This document shows, one piece after another, positions 34,247 through 44,911 of a DNA stretch of 64,000 nucleotides. The notes under the pieces were generated by a model that was not told the origin of the DNA, did not search any database, and saw only the letters and a program-made list of their open reading frames with translations. The first letter of the stretch is position 1. Each line of letters opens with the position of its first letter. The DNA lies in the NCBI RefSeq assembly GCF_027244095.1, contig NC_069657.1:441591563-441655562 (forward strand), in the 5' to 3' direction. Position numbers and translations under genes: made by a program. This DNA is from Hemicordylus capensis (taxonomy: Eukaryota > Chordata > Lepidosauria > Squamata > Cordylidae).

Positions 34247-35338
34247 CAGTTGCTGGTACAACATATCCTTCAAATGTGCCTGTGAGGAATAGGTCTACAA
34301 TTAACATTGGGTGAATGTCAAAGCAGCCTTCCCATACTATGCACTGAAAGATGGCATTATTGAATACCACAGAAGTTAGAAAACAGCTGAGAGAGGCTCA
34401 CAAACGTCAAGTGAAGATGCTTCTAGGTGGTGTGGAAACGTCTATACCAAAGAAAAATCACTTAACCAGGAGCTGTTCTTTTAATTTCATCTGCTGTAAA
34501 CATCCTTTGCAACATGGCAAAGGATTCCAGGACTCAAAGTGAATTTTCTGTTCTCTGCAGCTCTGCTAGAGACACTGTGGCAGCATGGTGTGACAAGCAG
34601 GGTTGGACCTCCATGTGAGATCCTGCATGCCAGTCCCTGCTCTGCCACGTGCTCTGGGTGCCTTCGAGCAAGCTCCGTCAAGTTTCACTGTGAAATGAGA
34701 ACAGTGACCACTTCCCTCACAGGTGGTATTAATGCAAATGCACTATACAAACCAATTTTGCCAGTGGGCCATCTGCCTGCCTGCGTGCAATGCAGAGGTC
34801 TCGGCCCACTGGCAGTGACCGCTACCATTCCCCCACCACCACTGCGTGTGCGCGCGCACACACACACACACGCGTCCCCGCATACTGCTTCTCCTCTGCA
34901 ACCATGCCCCACCACCCACTGCAATTCCAAGTAGTTTAGTGGGAGGACAAAGAAGGCTGGCAACTGATAGTCGAATGGGCACCTTCGAGCAAGCTCTATT
35001 TGTGTCAGCCAGCAATTTCTGAAAAAGGGCTTTGAACACTTCCTTGGGTGTATAGAAATAAGGAATAACAGGAATCGCATGGGGCACATGCCTTCTTTCC
35101 TTTCACGACATGGAACCCCATTGAATGAAATAGGATCCCGTTACCAGAATGCCACAGGCAAGCTGCATGCAAGTTCATAAGGCTATCATGCCACTAGGCA
35201 CTAGTGCTCTCCATACTTATGTGACACATAGCCCAGGATTGTCAGGCAGCAGAATCCAGCACAGCCTGCCCAGTGAAGGACATGTCTCAGTATGGGACCT
35301 TCTTAGGAGCCAACAAGCTGCTCCACAGGGGCTTAAAT
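34247..35338. other. Intergenic stretch with an alternating purine-pyrimidine tract
   Basis: A 33-base perfect alternation of pyrimidine and purine (GTGTG, CGCGCG and CACACA blocks) lies at 34843-34875. Otherwise unassigned. Confidence 0.4.
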
Positions 35339-35560
35339 ACTATTATATTATTATATTATTATTTGTTCGATTTCTATACCGCCCTTCCAAAAATGGCTCA
35401 GGGCGGTTTACACAGAGAAATAATACATAAATAAGGTAAGATGGATCCCTGTCCCCAAAGGGCTCACACTCGGGGCGGGGGCACTTTCCCGGTCCTTCCT
35501 GGAGATGCCAGTGATTGAGCCTGGGACTTTCTGTGTCCAAAACCAAGCAACCGCCTTATC
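35339..35560 (-). mobile_element. tRNA-type SINE with GGCGGTATAGAAAT tail
   Basis: On the minus strand: a B-box region (CCCAGGCTCAATCACTGGC), then CCTTTGGGGACAGGGATCC, then the tail CCGCCCTGAGCCATTTTTGG with GGGCGGTATAGAAATCGAAC and an (ATA)n run. Confidence 0.65.
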
Positions 35561-36548
35561 CCAACTTCACCATTCCTTGGCAGATGTTCCTGGTCACCAC
35601 GGGAAGATGCGTGTATGTGTATCACACTTGCTCACAAACACAGCCCCCGGGGCAATTTATTTCTAAAAAGATATTAAGTGTGGACTCTGGAGGTTTATAA
35701 AATTATTTGTGGGAGGAAGAGCGAGAGGGTTCCCTGCCTCTCCTATGACTGCAGTAGAGGCTGCCCAACGAAACTGCTTGAGAGGGCATTCCACACAGAC
35801 CCAAGGACAGACTTTTCCACCCAACAGAGGGCTGTTTCAGGCCTTACTCCTGCCTGGCCCCATCATCAACGCAGGTGTCCTGCTCCCCATCCCACCGCTG
35901 CTTAATCGTGCATGTGTGGAGGAGGGTTCAGATAAAGCATGTTAGTTTATGGAATCCACTGACATGGCTTTAAAAGCAGGTTAGCCAGGTACATGGAGGA
36001 GGTCTATTCCTCCCCGTTGAGCTGCAGTGTGCCACCCTCACTGCCCACTGTTGCCTGCTGGGGGGCTTCACATTGGGACACCTGGCTGACTGCTCTGGGA
36101 AGCAGGATGGGGACGACGACTCCCTTTGCTGTGCTCCAGCAGCCAGGCTCCTCCAGTGGCCTTAGGCCCTGGCCCTATGTACAGCTGCTCTGTGGACCAG
36201 GAGGGTACCGACTCTCCCCTACCCCGCCAATCAAATGAAGGCTCCGTTTTCAGCACAGCTGAGCAAGGATCCCTCAAAAACAAACCAACCCTGCTTCACT
36301 TTTCAAGGAAGAGCGCGCACTCTTCTCTCTGACCAGCGGAGGCCTCCCAGGAGGAGGAAGAGGGCTGTGCTCTCGTGCTCCCTTCTCACGCAGACTCCTC
36401 TCTCTGCAAGCGCCTCACCAGGGTTTCTAGACTACCCCAGTGGCCCCAGGGCCTCTGATGTGCACACAGGGTAGGAAGAGGTTTGTGCACATGCGCGTAC
36501 ACCTACACCCACCAACAAGGCAGAGGCAACACTGGCACAGTCCAACCA
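35561..36548. other. Intergenic stretch downstream of MRPS15, nothing recognised
   Basis: GC-moderate sequence with several short open frames, none with a recognisable domain. Confidence 0.4.
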
Positions 36549-36554
36549 TTTATT
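36549..36554 (-). other. MRPS15: MRPS15 polyadenylation signal
   Basis: AATAAA on the minus strand, about 60 bases past the stop codon, giving a very short 3' UTR as is common for mitochondrial ribosomal protein genes. Confidence 0.75.
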
Positions 36555-36613
36555 GGGCGTTCTCTTCAGGATCTGTTGCTCAATATGAGCCACGGGCCCA
36601 GGGTAGGGTCTGC

Positions 36614-36724
36614 TTAGACTGGGCTTCCTTCGGTCTGCAGTGCCTGCACCGTTGCTGCTCTGGCACCCTCTTGCTTCTGCTTCAGTCTCTCCTGGGCTTT
36701 CAGCTTCTGCACCTCTTGGAAGAC
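36614..36724 (-). CDS. MRPS15: MRPS15 coding exon 8 and stop
   Basis: 111 bases, VFQEVQKLKAQERLKQKQEG through LQTEGSPV and TAA. Acceptor TTTTAG. Confidence 0.94.
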   Translation of the reverse strand, partial: VFQEVQKLKAQERLKQKQEGARAATVQALQTEGSPV

Positions 36725-39700
36725 CTAAAAGTTGACAGGAAGAGGAGGAGAGGGAAGGGGCCGCTGGACACAGGGCAGCACAAATAGAGGGCACATTTCT
36801 CAAGCATGGGCGGCCCCTGGGACCTATCGGAGGAGCGGGGCCTCTTCCCCACGTGGCCATGACCCCAGCCCAGTGCTGTTCTGCTAGCCTGGTGAGCTGA
36901 TGATTTCTCAGTCACGACTGCGCCCCCCACCCACCCCCGCTGGGTGTCCACAGGCACCTCCTGTGTTGGTGCTCTGTGGCTGCCCTTATGCCTTTCCCTG
37001 CCGTGAAGGATGGCTGTGGATCCCCCGCTGCCCCGTGTAGCATCACTGCAAGTCTGGGAGAGGTCTGCAGGAAAGTCTAACTTCTGGAAGGTTACCCAGA
37101 AACACTCCCTGCCCCTGGGCCCTGTCTGGCCTTAAGGAAACCACCTGCAAATCCGCTGTGCAACTTCCTTCAGGGGCCATCTACCGGACCCGTTCCCCTG
37201 ACCCAAGTCCTGGCCCAAGAACACCGCGCACCGTGTCCCAACCACAGTTCTCCATGACACGCCAACTGCACGGCTGGCCCCGAAGCCTCCTACCTTGATG
37301 CACAGGGCTTTCTTTGCCACCCAGCGGTGCGTGATACGCCGGCTGTGCAATGGCGGGGGCACGTACTCCAAGCCCAGCTGCTGGCACGTCCGCTCAAAGG
37401 CATCGTAGCGGCTGTTCCGCAGGCGCTTCAGCAGCACCTTCCGGCGGTCAATGTCCATCAGCAGCCGGCGACGGTTTACCTTGTCCTGGAGAAGGGTTCA
37501 AGGGTCAAGGCAGGCCCGTCTGCTGACGAAGCTCATTTCAAGACTGCCGAGCCATTCATCGATGTGGATTCAGTGGAGTTACTATTCACAGATTGCAAAC
37601 TTCCATGAAGAAAAGAGGCAGTTTCCTCTGCAGTGAGAAGTATCTTACACTTTCCAACTCAATAGCAACTGCCAGGAGGAGAGGCTGTTTTTATCAGATC
37701 TGGGACAATGGTCTGATAAAAGAGAGCCAAAGTGGATTCAGATATTAAACAAGTTCCATACCCATCAACGATCCACATCTTAAAAGGTATTTCCACACTG
37801 ATTTAATCTGAACGATGCCTGTTGTGGTTCGGGTTGGACGGAAAGGCACAGTCTACCTCACTGGTTCTCCAACTCCTTTTCCTATGGCTCTCTTGAAAAT
37901 GGCTCAGGGTCTTGGCAGACCATCCAACAGCCTTCTGGCTGCTGCTTGTCCTCAGCAGAACAGCAGCTGAGCACACCTAGGCTCTGCAGGTGCAGTCACC
38001 TAGGCCAGCCTGCCATTCTCCAACGCAGGGAAGGGAGGTCTGGAGTGGGCCTGCCTGGCAGCCACTCTGCGGAGGCGCACCGGAGCACTCCCACTGACAT
38101 GACAGGAGATGTTCTGGGCCTGTCTCTCCGGCTCTAGAGCAGTGCCAGCAGCAGTGGGGCTCTTGGCTACTGCTTGGCCAAGGTGCGGAGTGTGCATTGG
38201 CCAAGCAGCCATCGCCCACGGTCACCCTCCTCCTCCAGTCTCCTGAGAAGCAGGGAAGGAAGGCATAGACATAGAGCATGTCCGCTCACCTGCCCTGGCA
38301 GAGTGACAGCCAAACACACAGACACCTCCCTTCCCTGCTCTGGAGAGAAGAGAGGCCAAGCAGCCAAGCAGCAGCCCAGGCAGGCAGGCCGAGAGGCCTC
38401 TTCAGCCACCCCTCTCCTGAGGGGTAGCCAGGAGGACATGCTCCATGCCAAGGAGGAGAGAAGGCAGGCATGGAGTGACACTGTCTCACTTTCCCCTCCT
38501 GTGCCTGTTTAGGAACAGCAGTGTGTGGAGTCTCACACTAACAAGGCATCTGGGTTAGGACCCTCCCAGTATTGCTCCTCCCTGTCTTGCCATGGCAGTG
38601 CAGGGAGGAGATGCAGAGAAGCCGCGCTGCCATTCAGTGGGCGGAGGTGCAGCAACAACCAGTGGACAAGCAACATGGTTGACTGCAGCACCTGCCACCT
38701 GGATGGACCTTGTTGACCCCAGCTGGAGAACCTCTGGTCTGTGGTCTGAAAGGCAAATTATCTGCTGACTTTGGCTCACTCTCCGATGACGTTCCATGCA
38801 AGAAAACATACTCATCAGTGGCTTCAGGGAACGTTACCTTGGGATGCTGATGGAAGTGCTCCTGGAGCGTGCAGATCCTGGCCGTCAAGTATGCAACTAG
38901 AATGGCAGGAAGAAGAAAGTCACTGCAGGCAGGCCAGGCACACAGTCTCGCTTCTCTGATGCAGGCATCAACACACACCGTCCCCAATCTCCCAGAGGCA
39001 AGGACGTTTTTATCCTGGCACGTAAGAATCCCCGGGGCAGAGGACTTTGTATCGCAACACTTGCAGCTCAGGACCATGCAGAGTCTGGCATACACAGTTA
39101 ACCAACTGGCATGCCCCGCCCTGCAAAGCACCAGGCAGTTTGCCTCCTGTGGCTGCTGTGCTCTTTGTGGAGAAGCAGGACAGGAGACCTCAAGACGGGA
39201 GGGTTGTGCATGCAGGGTTGGGGAGGGAGCAGCTGTGCCCTGAAACGGAGCTCTGGCGGGGGGGCAAGGACTGGATGGGGAGGGAGCTTGTGCTGAGTGG
39301 CTTGCAGTGTGGCTACTTGCAGGCACCTGCCCACACAGCGCCTGGAAGAAGAGCACAGGTTGCAGAGGGCAACCCCTCACTGGAGAGGGAGGGCAAGCTG
39401 CTCCTGCTCCTCCTACCGCTCACTCACCTGCCTTTTCCCTCTGGGAGGCTGCCCCTACCTGCTCACCCTCTCTCTCTGGCAGCAGCGGGAGGGGGAGCAC
39501 CAGCAGGCCATCCAGCAAGGGTTGCCACTACAATTCCTATAATCCCCAGGCCACTGTAGCTGGGCATGGTTTTTAAAATTTTACATTTATATACCGGCTT
39601 TCATGAAATATCCCAAGGCAGTTTCCATTAGAAATTTTGAAACAATAATAGAATCTAGTAGAAATACACACATGTACATACACACACACACACTCAAAGC

Positions 39701-42700
39701 CATAAAAGACAGCTCACAAAACAGCACCACCTAGTGGGCAAGGCTGACTAAATAACCGGACTGAATAGCTGGGTCTATGATAGGAGCTGTAGTCCTGCAA
39801 ATCTGGGGACCTAAAATTGCAAACTCATGCACTATACGGTGATGATGCTGACTGTCAAATCCTCAGGAAGCATTAGCGATACTTTGAAAATTGTTGGATA
39901 GATTTGGGTATATCTCTCGATACCAAATTAACAGAGGCAAGTCAGAAGCTGTATTGAAAGAGAAGCTATGGGAAGCTGTACTGAAAGAGACAGTAAACGG
40001 GATTAGGAGGTTGAAATATGCCCAGTGGAAAAAGCACTGGGGTAAGATACTAGGGTGTTAAGGCATTTTAAGAGTTGCAGAAAACGTATCAAGGAAAATA
40101 TTGATAACATGGAAATCTAGTTAATAAAATGCAATGGAAGCTGTCGAGATGAGGTCTGTATAACCTGTCCTGGACAGGAAGAATAGCAGCTATTAAAATC
40201 AACGTACTCCCAAGCATTTCCTTTCCTTGTTAAACATTCCATTAGTGACCCCACTGAAGAAATGAAAGACAACACAAAAAACAAGCTACCAACTTATATG
40301 AAGGGGAAAAGAAATCCCAAAGGGTAAGAAAAAACAGTATGAAGAAAGCAAACCCCCAACCTCCGGTTTCTTTGCCACGTTTGGTGCTCCCTCAGTGTGA
40401 GCCACACACCAGCGTTTGGGAGCACGGAAGAATCAAAAGCCAACCTCCCTAGGATCTGGCCTGGGCTCCTACTCCCCGCCACCTCCAATGCTCCCCCTGG
40501 CCACTGGTGTGGTGCTCCCAAGAGGGCAGGAGAAGGAGCAAGAGGCCGCTTTTTCTCAGGGGCGTGTCTGCCTACCTCGAACTTCCAAGGAGTCGTGGTC
40601 ATCCGGGGACAGACGGACTTTGTCTGCCAGCTGCTCTCTCTTTATTTGCACTTTCTCCTTCTGCAGGCACAAGACAAGAAAGTCCTCGGGGTCACAGAGA
40701 GCCCAGCTACACCCTCCAGTGTGTCTTGTGGGACCCCTTAGGCCAGCGGCAGGCAACTGAACCAACTAGCCTGTTTCTTGGCCATGCTGCACACATTCCT
40801 GACGACTCACCTCTTTGCCTACAACAATGGCAGAAGTAGTCGTTCTTATGGCCACTGGATGCTATACAAGTGGCAAAGTTTGGGAAAAGGAGGATTTGTC
40901 TCAACTCACCTGGCTTGCCATTTCCAGGGACAGCATCCTTCTCACAACATCATCCACCCTGCAGAAAAGCACAAAGCCCCTTGATTTCTGTCTGTCGGGG
41001 CCACACCACCCAGAAGAAGAGAAGGGTCCTATGGCAGCTCCCAGTACAGATGGGAACCATGAAGATCTGAAACTCTCTGCAGGACAGCCAGAGGCCACCC
41101 TACCGTTCAACTCTCCTCCAGACCTTAAGAGGTGAGGCATGCCTTCTATCCTACTATTGCTCCCCTGCAACTCTGAGGCTGAAGGGGGCCTATATCCACC
41201 AGACTGGTAGTCACTGATAATAAGAACATCGCCTTTGGGACCTCAAGAGCAGGGGCAAAAATGAGCCCATGCCAAAGTTCAGGCCTGGAGACACCATCTA
41301 TCAAGCCCACTTGTGAGGAGGTGGCAAACCACACACATGCTCCAGATGAGAGCCCCAAGAGGATCCTGGAAGAGGTGGAGCCATCAGGCAAAGATCTTTG
41401 GTGGTACAAGGCCGTTGCGGGAGAGGGAATGCTCCACACCCAGCTCCCGGCTAGCCCTGGCCTCCTGCCCCCAAGGCCTCTGGCCCTTCTCAGGAGTAGT
41501 GGAAACAGGCACACACTAACCCCTGAACAGCTTAGCATTCTGAAGGCAGCCTCAAGGTGTTTAACAATCAAAGGCCCCATGGACTTCGAGACAAGAGGAC
41601 CACACTTGGCCTTCACAATCTCTCTTGACACAATAAGATGCTTTTAAGTGTTCAAAACCCTGCATGAGCATTAGCCTGTTGCCATTCTTCCAGCCACCCC
41701 GTGACCTGTGCATTCCCGGCCTTGGGTCCCCAGATCTTGCTGGACGGCCACTCCCCTCTGTCAGCAGCCGGAAGTCACTGGGGCTGGGAACGATTGGACT
41801 GGCAGCCCTACAACATCTGGGGACCCAAAGATGGGAGCCCCTGCTGAAAGGCCAGCATTCTTATCCCCAGATTGCACTGGGGGACAGGGGGTGGGGAGGC
41901 CTAAGGCCCACTTGGTGAGTTCACAGCAAGGCAAGATGTAAAGGGGGAAACCTCCTGATTCATAGCTCTCCCAGCCATTATACCCCCCTCCCTGTGAAGC
42001 CAGAAGAGGAGTATAGGAGAGGGAGGGGAACACTGAGCAGCCCCCACTTCCATGATCTGAGCACTCCAACCAATCAAACGAGGCTCCAGTGGCTTCTCCC
42101 TGGGACCCCTCGCCGCACAATGGTTGGGCCAGTGGCCCAGTTCAGCACTGCACAAGGACCCTCCAATGGCTGGGCCACCACCTCTTCCATCCAGCGCCTT
42201 TGCCTTGTAAGCCTTACTTGTCCATGACCGGGAGCTTGGCATAATCTTTCTTCAACATCATTGGAGACAGGTCATCTAAATGGCTGGGGATTTCTACAGA
42301 GAATTGATAAGATAAGAACAAAGCAGTTGATTGTGATTTCTGATCACAGCAGCTGGCTGTCTCTGGGTGCCCAGCGCCCAGACAGACTGCAAGAGCAGCA
42401 GATCTCAGCCATTCCCGGCAGATATCGAGAGGGAAGCAACTTGCAGGGTAGAGGGAGACTTCAGAAAAGGAAGGCTCAGTGGCCCAGAAGCCATCAGGAA
42501 GCTGCCTCCCCATTTTCCTGGGCCGACAGAATGTGTGGCAAGGACAGGGGGCAAGGGTGGCCAGTTGCACTTCCTTTGTGATGGAAAAACAAAGGACCCA
42601 GACTTGGGCTCAGAGACTGAAGCCCAAACTGAGACAGTCATGGCAGGTCATCAACACCTGCTCTCAACATGGTTCAGAATTGACAACCCTGAAAGCAAAT

Positions 42701-43911
42701 TTTTGAGCGTGTGGGGAAAGCCTCCAGACACCAACCTTGCCTTTTTTTATTGACAGCCTTGGCATAATCCCTGGCTGGTTGAAGGAAGGAGCTCTTGCCT
42801 AAACGGACAGAAAAGAGCGGGATTTATCCACACAGCGACGCTTCATGCATTGTGCAGGACATCACAACGGCAGCAATCTCCTCCCAGCAAATTCTCAGAC
42901 CACCGAATACTGCCGCCGCATCCCTGCCTTGGAATCTGGAGAGCCTCACACCGGTTGCCACTCTGAGAATAGCCCGCCACAGAGAGGCACTTTTTGAGCT
43001 CAAGGGCAGCGATCCTATTTTCTGCCCCACTGCAAGGAATAAAAGGGAACAAGCTACTTCCCCTTCCTGCTGCAAGACCGCTGCTCCCCAGCACCCTGCC
43101 CTGGGGTCTGTGTGCAGGGGTCAGTTCGGATGAGGTGTCCCAGCTCCCTCACCTACTGCTAAGCAATTGGGAATGCGCACAGGCATGTCCCACTCCCGAC
43201 CATCCCTCAATTGAGGCGGCAGTTTGGGACATAGGAAGCGGCCGTATATTGAGTCATACCATTGGTCTATCTAGCTCAGTTTTTTCTACACAGACGGGCA
43301 GCAGCTTTTCCAGGGTTTGGCTGCCCTCCCGTCCCTTTCGGCAGGAGCAAGAGCTGCACCGCAGAGCAGCTCCTGGGAACCAGTTTTGCAGCACCCCGGC
43401 ATGTTCATGGGAGTGGGGGGAGGCAGGAGGATTGCAACGCCTCTTTCTCCCATCACGAAAACGCTCAAGGCGGCTCGCAGGGTTTAAACCAGGGCTGCGC
43501 CGCAGCAAAGGGCACGGAAGGCCGGCAAGCGAACAAGAGGGCTCTCTGGGGGCACCACGGATTCACACAGGCGACCCCCAGTCAAGCCGCGGGCAGCGCT
43601 TCTCGTCCCCACGCGGCGGCCGCAGCAGAGCCCAGCCCTGGGGGCATGCCCCCGCCCTCCTCCTCCTCCCGAACACGGGCCCTCTTCTGCCGAAGCCCTC
43701 GGTCTCCTGCGGCCGGGCAAGGCCTGCCTCCCTAGCGGAGCGGCCGGCCGAGCAACAACGCCTAGAGACCCAGCGCTCCACGCCGATTCCCTCCTTCCCG
43801 CTTACCCCCAGGCGTGGCCAGACCGAGACGGCTGCGACCCCGCAGGGCGAGGGGGGTGACGGCTGCGACGACACTCCGCAGCATCTCCCCGTAGCGCCTG
43901 AGCGCCGCCAT
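36614..43911 (-). CDS. MRPS15: MRPS15 (mitochondrial ribosomal protein uS15m), eight coding exons, complete
   Basis: Exons in reading order: 43806-43911, 42736-42798, 42218-42293, 40910-40958, 40576-40660, 38838-38896, 37294-37485, 36614-36724. All splice sites are GT-AG and phases fit; the sum is 741 bases, 246 residues plus stop (human is about 257). The protein is a small-subunit component of the mitochondrial ribosome. Residues 1-35 are Arg-rich and lack acidic residues apart from one Glu, as expected for a mitochondrial leader. The S15 domain spans roughly residues 98-215, with KVNRRRLLMDIDRRKVLLKR and FERTCQQLGLEY as its clearest blocks. The C-terminus is a charged Lys/Glu/Gln helix. 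An in-frame upstream ATG at 44022 was not chosen because the family starts at the leader and the 43911 ATG has a YY1-type context. Next to OSCP1 as in human. Confidence 0.97.
37294..37485 (-). CDS. MRPS15: MRPS15 coding exon 7
   Basis: 192 bases, 64 residues from DKVNRRRLLMDIDRRK to VAKKALCIK, the S15 core. Phase 0 on both sides. Confidence 0.96.
37486..38837. other. MRPS15 intron 6, nothing recognised
   Basis: No repeat or RNA gene that I can name. Open frames are GC-driven. Confidence 0.45.
38838..38896 (-). CDS. MRPS15: MRPS15 coding exon 6
   Basis: 59 bases, VAYLTARICTLQEHFHQHPK, the first half of the S15 helix pair. Acceptor TTCTAG, donor AAG/GTAACG. Confidence 0.93.
39522..39830. mobile_element. 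MRPS15 intron 5: two ACTACA-family fragments around an L2-like tail and (CA)n
   Basis: CCACTACAATTCCTATAATC at about 39526 and the end GTAGTCCTGCAAATCTGGGG at about 39789 belong to the foldback family. Between them are an inverse L2-type tail (TTTATATACCGGCTTTCAT) and a (CA)n run at about 39675-39692. Confidence 0.45.
39885..40260 (+). mobile_element. L1 LINE fragment in MRPS15 intron 5
   Basis: The end of the segment translates as NLSWTGRIAAIKINVLPS, the conserved L1 ORF2 stretch after the RT core. Upstream sequence is diverged. This is the only L1 piece I see in the window. Confidence 0.65.
40576..40660 (-). CDS. MRPS15: MRPS15 coding exon 5
   Basis: 85 bases, KEKVQIKREQLADKVRLSPD and DHDSLEVR. 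Acceptor CTGCAG, donor GAG/GTAGGC. Confidence 0.93.
40910..40958 (-). CDS. MRPS15: MRPS15 coding exon 4
   Basis: 49 bases, VDDVVRRMLSLEMASQ. Acceptor CTGCAG, donor CAG/GTGAGT. Confidence 0.95.
40959..42217. other. MRPS15 intron 3, mostly unassigned
   Basis: Contains the foldback element at 41723-41831. The rest is unassigned sequence without coding features. Confidence 0.45.
41723..41831. mobile_element. Foldback miniature element, complete, in MRPS15 intron 3
   Basis: Ends CTTGGGTCCCCAGAT and the inverse ATCTGGGGACCCAAAG, with inner arms TGGACGGCCACTCCC and GGACTGGCAGCCCTAC. Short two-armed element of the ACTACA family. No clear target duplication. Confidence 0.65.
42218..42293 (-). CDS. 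MRPS15: MRPS15 coding exon 3
   Basis: 76 bases, EIPSHLDDLSPMMLKKDYAK then LPVMD; human has [20 protein letters not shown] here. Acceptor TGTAG, donor AA/GTAAGG. Confidence 0.93.
42736..42798 (-). CDS. MRPS15: MRPS15 coding exon 2
   Basis: 63 bases, KSSFLQPARDYAKAVNKKRQ, equivalent to human LLLQAARGYVVRKPAQ. Acceptor GTTTAG, donor CAAG/GTTGGT. Confidence 0.88.
43228..43320 (-). mobile_element. 5S/tRNA SINE 3' tail fragment in MRPS15 intron 1
   Basis: GACATAGGAAGCGGCCGTAT and ACCATTGGTCTATCTAGCTC match the SINE tail; the head is missing. Confidence 0.75.
43806..43911 (-). CDS. MRPS15: MRPS15 coding exon 1
   Basis: 106 bases, MAALRRYGEMLRSVVAAVTP and LALRGRSRLGLATPG. Donor GGGG/GTAAGC. Mitochondrial leader. 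Confidence 0.93.
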
Positions 43912-43915
43912 CTTG
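43904..43915 (-). promoter_or_regulatory. YY1-type site overlapping the MRPS15 start codon
   Basis: CAAGATGGCGGC on the minus strand is a full match to the YY1 core and includes the ATG. Such sites are frequent in genes for mitochondrial and ribosomal proteins and usually set the start of transcription just upstream. Confidence 0.6.
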
Positions 43916-44327
43916 CCAACAAGGCGGGGAGCGCCGGGTAAGTCGATCGGCTTCGGCGCGCCTCGGCCAATGGGAGGCTCGCTCGCCCACTCGGGGGAGT
44001 GGCAGTCCACGCAGCCTCTCACTGCTTCGTCCTCAGTGGAGACGGGTGAAGGCGGCTTGTGGCGTGAGCCTGGCTGGGATTGGGACCTGCCTGCTGGGCC
44101 AGCCCAGCACTACATGGCCGATCTCCGCCTCCCGCGGCAGCGGGTCTCGGCGACTTTCCTGGTTGTTCCTCTCAAGTGTAAACCCTTAAAGGCACAGTAC
44201 ACACTTAAAAATCATGGCACGCGTGGGCTCGTCACCCACCTTCGTCGCCCGAATGTTTCTTCCTAGGTATGGGATGTCTTGTGGGACCTGCTTTCAGTAA
44301 AAGGACTAGGAGGACGTTATGGACTGG

Positions 44328-44612
44328 GACATAGGAAGCTGCCATATACCGAGTTGGTCCATCTCAGTATTGTCTTCGCAGACTGGCAGCGGCTTCTCCA
44401 AGGTTGCAGGCAGGAATCTCTCTCAGCCCTATCTTGGAGATGCTAGGAGGGAACTTGGAACCTTCTGCACTTCCCAGTGTGGCTCCAGGGGATTATCTTA
44501 CAGTGTTCACACACAAATGTCGTCCCCCACTCCCCCATTCATATGCAACTAGGGCAGACCCTGCTTCGCAAAGGGAACAAGTCATGCTTGCTACCACAAG
44601 ACCAGCTGTTTT
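44328..44612 (-). mobile_element. 5S rRNA-derived SINE
   Basis: Near full-length: GACATAGGAAGCTGCCATAT to ACCACAAGACCAGCTGT on the plus strand, with the inverse 5S-like box in the middle. Confidence 0.87.
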
Positions 44613-44911
44613 GTTATGGATTGGAGTTTTTTCCAAAGGGCGATTTACGTCTGCTTTGGTACCTGTAGGGTAGTGGAGAACTCCTATGCGGGAAGGAGGG
44701 ATGTGTACAGCAACTTCCAATACATTAGGGACATGATTCAATTGTGTTTTCTTTCTTGAGGATTTGCACTTAATGCACAGTATATGTGCCCCTTTAAGCT
44801 GCATCTTGGCAGTGTGTTGCCCACTCACCCAGTTTCATGTCTACAGATTTGGCCACTTCACTGCTTACCCCAACTTCTAGATCATTTATGAATAAATTGA
44901 AAAAATATGAA

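Larger units (their letters stand above)
43550..44160 (-). promoter_or_regulatory. MRPS15: MRPS15 CpG-island promoter
   Basis: CpG-rich block spanning exon 1, with a CCAAT at 43967-43971 about 57 bases before the start codon and a YY1-type site over the ATG. No TATA box. Confidence 0.7.

Noticed and set aside
43912-44022. Upstream in-frame ATG extending MRPS15 by 37 residues
   Set aside because: The extension lacks leader features and lies in the promoter; family start and YY1 context favour 43911.
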